13,252 nt of DNA, taken from NCBI GenBank assembly GCA_029933295.1, contig JAOZOL010000047.1, positions 1-13,252 on the forward strand, written 5' to 3'. This document shows positions 7,557-13,252 of the stretch, piece after piece. Every line of letters begins with the position of its first letter. Position 1 is the first letter of the stretch. The stretch is from Desulfobacterales bacterium (GTDB lineage Bacteria > Desulfobacterota > Desulfobacteria > Desulfobacterales > Desulfosalsimonadaceae). The position numbers were made by a program, and so were the translations under genes. The notes beneath the pieces were generated by a model, which made no database searches, was not told where the DNA came from, and saw nothing but the letters and a program-made list of their open reading frames with translations.

Positions 7557-7662
7557 AAGTCCAATGTCTATTTTAGCTTTGCGTTGCGCTGCATCCTTCG
7601 TCACTCAACGTACATTCGTACGCCTCGCTCCTCAGGATTTGCACGCCTTGAACATGGGACTT
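7557..7662. repeat. REP/MITE-like dispersed palindromic element between pstS and pstC
   Basis: The termini AAGTCCAATGT (7557-7567) and ACATGGGACTT (7652-7662) are inverted with one mismatch. Inside, GCGCTGCATCCT (7586-7597) imperfectly mirrors AGGATTTGCACGC (7634-7646), and a perfect hairpin, CGTAC-ATTC-GTACG, sits at the centre (7609-7622). From memory, palindromes with GCGTTGCGCTGCATCC and CGCCTCGCTCCTCAGGAT cores are dispersed in many copies in Desulfobacterota and related genomes. It encodes no transposase, so it would be non-autonomous. It begins 12 bp after the pstS stop and could act as an mRNA-stabilising or attenuating structure. A 62-codon frame across it is incidental. Confidence 0.75.
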
Positions 7663-7708
7663 CTCACTTTGCCATTGGATCAACTTTTTAAATTATAATT
7701 AATTTTAG

Positions 7709-7786
7709 TTGATTAGGTGGATAGACGGAAAGTAAACAAAGAATATAACTCTTTTTGTTTTTCCCTTCTACCTTAAGCCTAATTAA
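7709..7786. repeat. Long imperfect inverted repeat just upstream of pstC
   Basis: TTGATTAGG (7709-7717) faces CCTAATTAA (7778-7786). Pairing continues inward imperfectly between the AGACGGAAAGTAAACAAAGA side and the TCTTTTTGTTTTTCCC side. The whole could fold into a hairpin of about 78 nt, ending 18 nt before the pstC start. It could be a second insertion relic or a regulatory structure controlling read-through from pstS into pstCA. Confidence 0.5.
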
Positions 7787-7804
7787 TTATTATCCAGGTA
7801 TATT

Positions 7805-8698
7805 ATGGGAAAAAGGCGTCTAGCAAAAGACAAAGTCATCCAGTACATATTCTTTATATTCGCATTCGTATCCATTGCCATTCTCTGCATGATTCTTTAT
7901 TTTCTGGTCAGGGAAGGGATCCCGGTTTTCGGGCAAGTGTCTGTAAAGGATTTTCTTTTTGGGAAATACTGGTATCCGACATCAGACCCCCCGGACTTCG
8001 GCATTTTTCCGTTAATTGTTGCATCTCTGCTGGTCACCGTGTGTTCGGCGGCAATTGCCATTCCGCTGGGCGTCATGACAGCCATTTATCTGGCGGAAAT
8101 TGCTTCAACACGTGTAAAAGAAATTGCGAAACCGATGGTGGAACTTCTGGCGTCACTGCCGTCGGTGGTGATCGGTTTTTTCGGTATGGTGATTGTGGCC
8201 CCGTTTTTACAGGATGTGTTTGATGTCCCGACCGGGCTGAATTTGTTTAACGCTTCTTTAATGCTGGCGTTTATGTCGGTCCCGACCATATGTACCATTT
8301 CCGAAGATGCGATTGCCAGTGTCCCCATTGAATTAAAGGAAGCGTCCCTGGCCCTTGGCGCAACCCATTGGGAAAGCATAGTACGGGTTGTTATCCCTGC
8401 GTCTTTGTCAGGATTGAGTACAGCAGTTATTCTTGGCATGTCCCGTGCCATTGGTGAAACCATGGTGGTATTAATGGTTGCCGGTGGTGCGGCCATGGTG
8501 CCGTCATCCATTTTTGATCCGGTTCGGCCCATGCCGGCCAGTATTGCCGCGGAAATGGGCGAAGCACCGTTTCAAGGGGATCATTATTACGCATTGTTTG
8601 CCACGGGCATGGTTTTGTTTATGTTTACGTTATTTTTTAATTTTATTGCCGATTATATATCCAACAAGCATCGGCAGGTGGGGGCGGCAACACTGTGA
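7805..8698 (+). CDS. pstC: Phosphate ABC transporter permease PstC
   Basis: PstC is one of the two inner-membrane subunits that form the phosphate channel. The 297-aa protein has about six membrane segments, the first at about 14-34, with a periplasmic loop after it (FGKYWYPTSDPPDFG). The binding-protein-dependent permease (EAA) motif, EASLALGATHWESIVRVVIP, at about 179-198 is the contact for PstB. The segments ELLASLPSVVIGFFG and SRAIGETMVVLMVAGG are typical of PstC. Its start is the ATG at 7805 behind a weak CCAGG site. A long inverted repeat lies directly upstream. pstA follows after 37 bp on the same strand. The protein is full length with no visible defects. Confidence 0.95.
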   Translation: MGKRRLAKDKVIQYIFFIFAFVSIAILCMILYFLVREGIPVFGQVSVKDFLFGKYWYPTSDPPDFGIFPLIVASLLVTVCSAAIAIPLGVMTAIYLAEIASTRVKEIAKPMVELLASLPSVVIGFFGMVIVAPFLQDVFDVPTGLNLFNASLMLAFMSVPTICTISEDAIASVPIELKEASLALGATHWESIVRVVIPASLSGLSTAVILGMSRAIGETMVVLMVAGGAAMVPSSIFDPVRPMPASIAAEMGEAPFQGDHYYALFATGMVLFMFTLFFNFIADYISNKHRQVGAATL

Positions 8699-8735
8699 TA
8701 AGCCAAGGAAAAACGAAGCAGAAAAGGATAGATAA

Positions 8736-9620
8736 TTGAATCAATCGACAATCTCACTGGCACAGCATACTTCCGGACGCCGTAAATATTCTCAACATGC
8801 GATGTTTGTTTTATTTCGCATTGCGGCGGTAATCAACGCGCTGGCCCTGTTTATTATTATATTTTTTCTTATCAAAAACGGCTGGCGGGCCATCAACTGG
8901 ACGTTTTTAACCCAGCCACCCATTGACTCCATGACAAAGGGCGGGATTTTGCCCTGTATCATCGGCACGGTTTATTTAAGCATCGGTGCCATGGCAGTGG
9001 CGTTTCCGCTGGGGATCGCGTCCGCGGTTTATTTAAATGAATATGCCAGACAGGGGCCCATTTTGAGGATCATCCGTTTCGGGATTAACAATTTGGCCGG
9101 TGTCCCGTCCGTGGTGTTCGGCCTGTTTGGTCTGGCCCTGTTTGTGACATGGATGAAAATGGGGGTCAGTATTTTGTCCGGGTCATTGACGCTTGGTTTT
9201 TTAACGCTTCCGGTGATTATCGGGACTGCGGAAGAAGCACTGCGGGCCGTGCCGGATACATACCGGGAAGCCTCTTTCGGGTTGGGCGCCACCAAGTGGC
9301 AAACGATTTATCGGGTGGTACTGCCGGCTGCGCTACCATCCGTGATCACCGGCGGAATTCTGGCCCTGAGCCGGGCAGCCGGTGAAACAGCCGCCATCAT
9401 GTTCACCGCTGCCGTGTTTTATACCAAAAAACTTCCCACGTCCGTATTTGATCAGGTCATGGCACTGCCCTATCATATCTATGTTCTGGCTACAGCCGGA
9501 ACGGACATCGAACAGACCCGCCATCTTCAGTACGGAACGGCCCTGGTACTCATTTTTCTTGTGTTGGGAATGAACCTTGTTGCGATTGTTTATCGGTCAC
9601 GATTACGGAAAAAAAGATAA
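8736..9620 (+). CDS. pstA: Phosphate ABC transporter permease PstA
   Basis: PstA pairs with PstC to form the membrane channel. The 294-aa protein has about six membrane segments (first at about 25-47) and the EAA loop EASFGLGATKWQTIYRVVLP at about 178-197, followed by SRAAGETAAIMFTAAVFYT, typical of PstA. NNLAGVPSVVFGLFGLALF also matches the family. The start is a TTG at 8736 with an AAGGA site 7 nt upstream; the next ATG, at 8802, would cut into the cytoplasmic N-terminus and has no better site. It is the last gene of the rightward unit. Most pst operons continue with pstB here; instead the next gene is convergent and unrelated, and pstB is on the opposite strand with phoR. Confidence 0.95.
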   Translation: MNQSTISLAQHTSGRRKYSQHAMFVLFRIAAVINALALFIIIFFLIKNGWRAINWTFLTQPPIDSMTKGGILPCIIGTVYLSIGAMAVAFPLGIASAVYLNEYARQGPILRIIRFGINNLAGVPSVVFGLFGLALFVTWMKMGVSILSGSLTLGFLTLPVIIGTAEEALRAVPDTYREASFGLGATKWQTIYRVVLPAALPSVITGGILALSRAAGETAAIMFTAAVFYTKKLPTSVFDQVMALPYHIYVLATAGTDIEQTRHLQYGTALVLIFLVLGMNLVAIVYRSRLRKKR

Positions 9621-9659
9621 TTTAGATCGAATACGAGTCAAACAACCGGCGTTCTGTTT

Positions 9660-9676
9660 CGCCTTCAATGAAGGCG
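9660..9676. other. Perfect 7-bp hairpin downstream of pstA
   Basis: CGCCTTC-AAT-GAAGGCG forms a perfect GC-rich stem 40 bp after the pstA stop. No T-run follows on the plus strand, so it is not a canonical intrinsic terminator. It may still stabilise the 3' end of the pst mRNA. Confidence 0.35.
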
Positions 9677-9741
9677 ATGACTTCCACGAAAGGCTTTATG
9701 CGGGAGTGTCGCAGCTTGTTTCGTAACAATTCATCAACCTG

Positions 9742-9760
9742 AAAAATTCCGGCGGAATTT
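9742..9760 (-). terminator. Intrinsic terminator of the MFS/AI-2E operon
   Basis: Read on the reverse strand, AAATTCC-GCC-GGAATTT is a perfect 7-bp stem with a 3-nt loop that extends into a TTTTTC tail. It lies 56 bp after the stop of the leftward MFS gene, which fits a Rho-independent terminator. Confidence 0.5.
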
Positions 9761-9815
9761 GGGAAATAAGGGACGGTCATGCCTGCCCGGCAGCGGACAG
9801 TTTTGATCTTATGGC

Positions 9816-10946
9816 CTATGGCGCCATTTTATTTATACACAGAAGCAATCCGCCGCAAAGCGCCAGTATTCCGCTGATCATAAATAAATTCGATGTTCCT
9901 ATGATATCAAAGAAATAGCCGTTAAACAGGAATCCGGCCATTATTCCGAAGCCATATGTGACGGCATTGTTTACGGCTTGGCCCACTGTTTTAGCCCCAT
10001 CAGGGCTTAATTTGTCGATATAGAGAATACTTGCCACATGGAATGCGCCGTAGGTCGCGGCATGGAAGAGCTGAGATATAAGAATTAACCAGGCGGATGT
10101 CGCATAAAACAGGACAACCCACCTGATAGCGGCAGCCAGAAAGGAAAAAATCAGCACATTTTCAAAGGAAAACCGTTTAAATATCCGGTCTGAATTGATC
10201 ATGACAAAAATTTCTGCAATGGATGCAAGTGCCCAGGCGACGCCGATAAATGTAGAGCTGTATCCCAGATTATCAAGGTGAATGGAAAAAAAACCATAGT
10301 AAGTGCCGTGGCTTAGCAGCATCAGAAACGCGCAGACCTGAAATATAATAACGCGCCGGTTTAACAATGCCCTGACACCTGATGAAAAATCAGACTTTTG
10401 GGTTTTTTTTGCAGCAGGTATGTTTAATGACAGAACCGCGTGCGCCATGGAACCTGCCAGAATCAATATCACGATTATTTCGGTGGAAAGGATGTCAATG
10501 GCCCGGCCAACAACAATGACCGTAATAATAAAACTGATAGATCCCCATACCCGCAACTGACCGTAACGGGTTTTTTCTTTGTCCAGTAAATCCATGGAAA
10601 AAGATTCCAGAAAGGAAACAATCGGGGCATAGAAAATTCCATAAAAGATCATAATGACAAGCATGGCGGAAAAATCGGTCGTCAGCAGAAAAAACGTCCA
10701 TATGGCCGTGCTGATAAAACTGCAGAAAATATAGATGGGCCGCCGGACGAAAAATTTGTCGGCAAGCGCACCCCATATCATTGGAAAGAGCGCGGTCGTC
10801 AGGGTCCGAAGAGAGGACAACGCACCGATTTGAAATCCGGAAAAACCAAGATGATAGCAATATAAATTAAAATACGGCAGAACAATGCCGAGAACCCCGA
10901 AATATAAAAAATACTGGGACCCGATAATAAATTTTACGGATTTCAT
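9816..10946 (-). CDS. Major facilitator superfamily transporter (MFS_1_like, phenylpropionate-permease type)
   Basis: This 376-aa inner-membrane protein has about 12 hydrophobic segments in two halves. The N-terminus (SQYFLYFGVLGIVLPYFNLYCYHLGFSGFQIGAL) and the loop WGALADKF, with the usual D-[KR] turn between TM2 and TM3, match the LacY/HcaT-like MFS_1_like family. The 3-phenylpropionate permease subgroup is nearest by feel. Its substrate cannot be read from the sequence. The frame is open up to 10985, but the ATG at 10946 begins the conserved N-terminus and overlaps the upstream AI-2E gene's stop in an ATGA (10946-10943). That overlap implies translational coupling and a shared mRNA. A terminator candidate follows the stop. 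Confidence 0.82.
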   Translation of the reverse strand: MKSVKFIIGSQYFLYFGVLGIVLPYFNLYCYHLGFSGFQIGALSSLRTLTTALFPMIWGALADKFFVRRPIYIFCSFISTAIWTFFLLTTDFSAMLVIMIFYGIFYAPIVSFLESFSMDLLDKEKTRYGQLRVWGSISFIITVIVVGRAIDILSTEIIVILILAGSMAHAVLSLNIPAAKKTQKSDFSSGVRALLNRRVIIFQVCAFLMLLSHGTYYGFFSIHLDNLGYSSTFIGVAWALASIAEIFVMINSDRIFKRFSFENVLIFSFLAAAIRWVVLFYATSAWLILISQLFHAATYGAFHVASILYIDKLSPDGAKTVGQAVNNAVTYGFGIMAGFLFNGYFFDIIGTSNLFMISGILALCGGLLLCINKMAP

Positions 10947-11980
10947 GAAGTCTGCGGCTCCCCGCCCAGCATGACACCCACCCACCGGGTTTCTTCGTTG
11001 CTTTCAAAAGCAATTTTTATGATCATGGTTAACGGAATCGATAACAGCATGCCCACCGGACCCAGCACCCAGCCCCAGAAAACCAGGGACAGGAAAACCA
11101 CAAGGGTGGAAAGTCCCAGACCCTCACCCATGAATTTTGGTTCAAGGATACTTCCAACCACAATATTTACAGCCATATATCCCATGCCTACCAGTAATGT
11201 ATGCCATGCACCGAGTTGCACCAGGGTCATCAGAACGGCTGGAACGGCTGCGATAATGGAACCGATGTTGGGTACATAATTTAATAAAAAAGCCACCAGT
11301 CCCCACAGCAGCGCGTAATCGACCCCAAGAACCGCCAGCCATCCACTGATAAAAATTCCGGTGATAAGGCTGAATATGGTCTTTAATACCAGGTATCGGT
11401 TTACGCTTTCAGTAAATTTAGCAAAATTTGCAATGGATTTTTCAGGCGTTTTTAAGCCGGCCCGGATTTTTTTTGGAAAACTTGACGCTTCCAGGAGTAT
11501 AAAAATTACCGTGAGAAGAATGAGAAACGTATTGGTCAGCACGCCGCTTAGTCCTGATAATGTTTTGGCCGCCATCTGCATGGCGGTTCCCGGATTCAAC
11601 GAGTTTTTCAGCATTTCATCGGTCAGTTTGATCCCAAAACCGGCAAGCCATTGCTGAAAATTGGCTGACTTTGAAATTAACAACTCCCGGTAAATCGGCA
11701 GGGAGTTCGTAAAGTCATTCACCGAACTGCCTACAAACCGGGCCAGCAGATAAAAGATAGCGATTATGCAGGTGATGATGAAGATGATCGCAATAATATT
11801 TGGCACCCCTTTTTTTTGCATCCAGAAAAGCGGTGGCGTAAAAATAATGGCAATAAAAATGGAAAGAAAAAACGGGACCAGGATGTCTCCGGCGGATCGC
11901 ATGCCCGCCACAACAATGACAAAGCAGGCAGCCCCGATGAGAACGCTTATGCCTTTAGGGATTCCCCGATCGGTTTGCAT
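10943..11980 (-). CDS. AI-2E/PerM family membrane transporter
   Basis: The 345-aa product belongs to the family formerly called UPF0118 (PerM, TqsA, YdiK relatives). Members are inner-membrane proteins; characterised ones export autoinducer-2 or act as ion/proton antiporters, so no substrate is assigned. Hydrophobic segments near the N-terminus (ISVLIGAACFVIVVAG, ILVPFFLSIFIAIIFTPPL) are followed by a polar central region. The C-terminal block (LLWGLVAFLLNYVPNIGSII, then GSILEPKFMGEGLGLSTLVVFLSLVFWGWVLGPVGMLLSIPL) is the family signature. The start at 11980 is chosen because AGGAGG (11990-11985) is 4 nt upstream; an adjacent ATG at 11983 and an upstream ATG at 12046 are alternatives. It is the first gene of a two-gene operon with the MFS transporter. 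Confidence 0.88.
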   Translation of the reverse strand: MQTDRGIPKGISVLIGAACFVIVVAGMRSAGDILVPFFLSIFIAIIFTPPLFWMQKKGVPNIIAIIFIITCIIAIFYLLARFVGSSVNDFTNSLPIYRELLISKSANFQQWLAGFGIKLTDEMLKNSLNPGTAMQMAAKTLSGLSGVLTNTFLILLTVIFILLEASSFPKKIRAGLKTPEKSIANFAKFTESVNRYLVLKTIFSLITGIFISGWLAVLGVDYALLWGLVAFLLNYVPNIGSIIAAVPAVLMTLVQLGAWHTLLVGMGYMAVNIVVGSILEPKFMGEGLGLSTLVVFLSLVFWGWVLGPVGMLLSIPLTMIIKIAFESNEETRWVGVMLGGEPQTS

Positions 11981-12031
11981 CATTCCTCCTTGTCGCAATT
12001 GAAAATATATAGATTCGCAAATAATGTTTGA

Positions 12032-12083
12032 AACCACTTCTTGCAATTCTTACCAAAAATAAAAGCCTTGAGCAAGAATGGTT
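12032..12083. repeat. Inverted repeat upstream of the AI-2E gene
   Basis: AACCACTTCTTGC (12032-12044) mirrors GCAAGAATGGTT (12072-12083), with one bulged base. It lies 50-100 bp before the leftward start at 11980, so it would be in the promoter or 5' leader. It could be an operator-type site or a leader hairpin. No factor is assigned. Confidence 0.45.
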
Positions 12084-12342
12084 AATTTGTCAACCGGTGT
12101 TTTTAGTTTTTGGCGGGCAATCCATAAAATCAATCTGTCTGGTTTTTGATATATATCTCAAAATCGGTGTAAAAAGAAGGGGATATATGACTTGACATCA
12201 GGCCGCTTATCCTTTATTTGTTCACTTGTTTTACCCTTTTGAATTGATTTTTTCTAAGATTGATTTATTTTAATGGATCTGGAAGTTCCCTGATTTACAC
12301 ATAAATTTTCGGTTAGCCAAAAAAGCGGTTATTATTTATTTT
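12084..12342. other. AT-rich divergent intergenic region with no gene
   Basis: About 260 bp between the leftward AI-2E operon and the rightward DUF1573 gene show no convincing coding sequence. The region holds a palindrome GATATATATC (12148-12157) flanked by TTTT and TCAAAA arms. It also has two similar GGTGT-plus-homopolymer segments, near 12100 and 12165. A perfect -35 hexamer TTGACA at 12192-12197 is followed 17 bp later by only a poor -10 (TATTTG, 12215-12220). Promoters for both flanking units must lie here, but none can be fixed. Confidence 0.4.
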
Positions 12343-12366
12343 TTGTCAATGAGTAAAGGAGCAGAT

Positions 12367-13251
12367 ATGCAAAAGAAAAATTTTTTCGCGCTGGTTCAGA
12401 TTGTTATTATGATATCAGTAATGGGCGCTTTAACAGTCGTTTATGCTGATGAAGGCGCCGATGAAGGTGTCCCGTCGGCTTTTGTTGAAGGTATTTCATA
12501 CGATTTTGGTACTGTATTGGAAAGAATTAATGTCATTCATGATTTTGTGATAAAAAACAAGGGCGATGCGGACCTTGAAATCGTTAAAGTCAGAACCGGG
12601 TGAGGGTGTACAACGGTTTCTCAACCAAAGAAACCAATCCCTCCGGGCGAAGAGGGAAAGATCACCGTCAAAGTTAAAACAAAGGGGTATGGGGGACGCA
12701 AACTCCATAAAACAATTAAAGTTACCACTAATGATCCGAAGAATAAAGTAATTGCTTTAAAAATCGTCGGCAATGTTCAGAAGTTTGTGACAATCAAACC
12801 CCAACGGGTCATATTAAGGGGACCCGTTGGAGCGGAACTTTCAAAAAAAGTAATCATTATTCCGGAAACCCCGGTGCCGTTTAAAATAATGAAGGTTGCC
12901 CAGATGCATAGCACAAATTTTCGAACCACGTTAAAGGAGATCGAAAAGTCCGGGAAAAAAGCGTATGAACTGACCGTCGAGAACATGGTAAAAAAAGCGG
13001 GTAAATATCATGATCAAATTAACATCATCACTGATAGAAGCGATTTTATGCCGCTGACAATCAGGGTTGATGGATACATCGATGCCATTGACCCTCAAAC
13101 GGGAAAACCGGCACCGGCAGTTAAGATAAAACCGGAGCCTGAATCAACGCCGCCAAAAATGGTAATAGTGCCGCCGTCAAAACCGGTAATGCCGCAGCCG
13201 TCAAAACCCGAGTCAGCGCCTGTGCCGACTCCTGACGGTAACTCTTTCTGA
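12367..13251 (+). CDS. Secreted DUF1573 protein with an in-frame TGA read as selenocysteine (Sec79)
   Basis: The full frame encodes 294 residues if the TGA at 12601-12603 is read as selenocysteine. The start is the ATG at 12367, 5 nt after AAGGAG. A signal peptide covers about residues 1-27 (hydrophobic core, then VVYA). A DUF1573 domain follows: ISYDFGTVLERINVIHDFVI, KNKGDADLEIVKVRTG, then Sec79-Gly-Cys81-Thr-Thr, and PKKPIPPGEEGKI. The family normally has S-C-G-C-T, so the TGA falls exactly at the first Cys of the CxC pair. The same frame continues for 215 further codons with no other stop, through a second Ig-like region to a Pro/Lys-rich tail from about residue 235. The function of DUF1573 is unknown; a U-x-C pair suggests a periplasmic redox or metal-binding role. 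A nonsense mutation or sequencing error is the alternative. No terminator is visible before the window ends. Confidence 0.75.
12601..12643 (+). promoter_or_regulatory. Candidate bacterial SECIS stem-loop at the UGA codon
   Basis: A two-part hairpin begins within the TGA itself. The lower stem pairs GAGGG (12602-12606) with CCCTC (12639-12643). The upper stem pairs GGTTTCT (12615-12621) perfectly with AGAAACC (12629-12635). The apical loop CAACCAA (12622-12628) starts 18 nt after the UGA, within the distance known for bacterial SECIS elements bound by SelB. The loop lacks the G usual at its first two positions, so the match is good in geometry but not in loop sequence. Confidence 0.6.
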
Positions 13252-13252
13252 T

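Noticed and set aside
7510..7698. Small ORF overlapping the pstS end
   Set aside because: It runs through the palindromic repeat element, lacks a ribosome binding site and resembles no protein family.
8086..8532. 148-codon reverse-strand ORF inside pstC
   Set aside because: It is a shadow frame antisense to a clear PstC sequence, with low-complexity composition and no start signal.
9670..9745. 24-codon plus-strand frame after pstA, checked as a possible small protein or transposase remnant
   Set aside because: It starts inside a hairpin, shows no family resemblance and has no convincing ribosome binding site.
10495..10860. 121-codon ORF within the MFS gene
   Set aside because: It is an alternative frame on the same strand as a clear 12-helix transporter, with no independent start signal.
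12192..12220. Sigma-70 promoter for the DUF1573 gene
   Set aside because: The -35 TTGACA is perfect, but at 17-bp spacing the -10 is only TATTTG. It is too weak to list as a promoter and is mentioned only within the intergenic entry.
12787..13251. Separate downstream 154-codon gene after the TGA
   Set aside because: It is in the same frame as 12367-12603, with no further stop between, and has no ribosome binding site of its own. Its sequence continues the DUF1573 protein, so it is the C-terminal part of one read-through gene.
1..13252. tRNA, rRNA or CRISPR array
   Set aside because: I found no T-loop signatures with cloverleaf pairing in the gaps, no rRNA-like sequence and no regularly spaced direct repeats.

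Overview
The window looks like a chromosomal segment of a Gram-negative, probably sulfate-reducing Desulfobacterota (Desulfobacteraceae-like) bacterium. This is inferred from the moderate-to-low GC content, periplasmic and outer-membrane gene types, the gene order, a dispersed-repeat type that I recall from this group, and an apparent selenocysteine codon. No marker gene fixes the taxon.

Left part (1-2419): an MltA-type lytic transglycosylase is followed by a likely stem-loop terminator. Next comes about 450 bp without an intact gene, which holds the reverse-strand remnant of an outer-membrane beta-barrel C-terminus. A 23S rRNA pseudouridine synthase of the RsuA/RluB family follows; its 3' end overlaps the 3' end of phoU.

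Centre (2398-9620): a complete phosphate-starvation module is arranged as two divergent transcription units. Leftward run phoB-phoR-pstB-phoU and rightward run pstS-pstC-pstA. The shared 254-bp intergenic region carries one Pho box pointing each way, so PhoB probably activates its own operon and the transporter together. PstSCA plus PstB form the high-affinity phosphate ABC transporter; PhoU and the transporter signal to the PhoR sensor kinase, which phosphorylates PhoB. The ATPase gene is separated from its permease genes and lies with the regulators. The pstS-pstC gap holds a dispersed REP/MITE-like palindrome and a second long inverted repeat. Another inverted repeat lies between pstB and phoU.

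Right part (9744-12046): a leftward two-gene operon encodes an AI-2E/PerM-family membrane protein and an MFS_1_like transporter, coupled by an ATGA overlap and followed by a likely terminator.

Far right (12367-13251): the most striking item is a secreted DUF1573 protein whose reading frame is interrupted by one in-frame TGA. The TGA stands exactly where the family has the first Cys of its CGCT motif, giving U-G-C, and a stem-loop starts right at the codon. I interpret this as a selenoprotein with Sec at residue 79. Ordinary gene calling would break it into two fragments.
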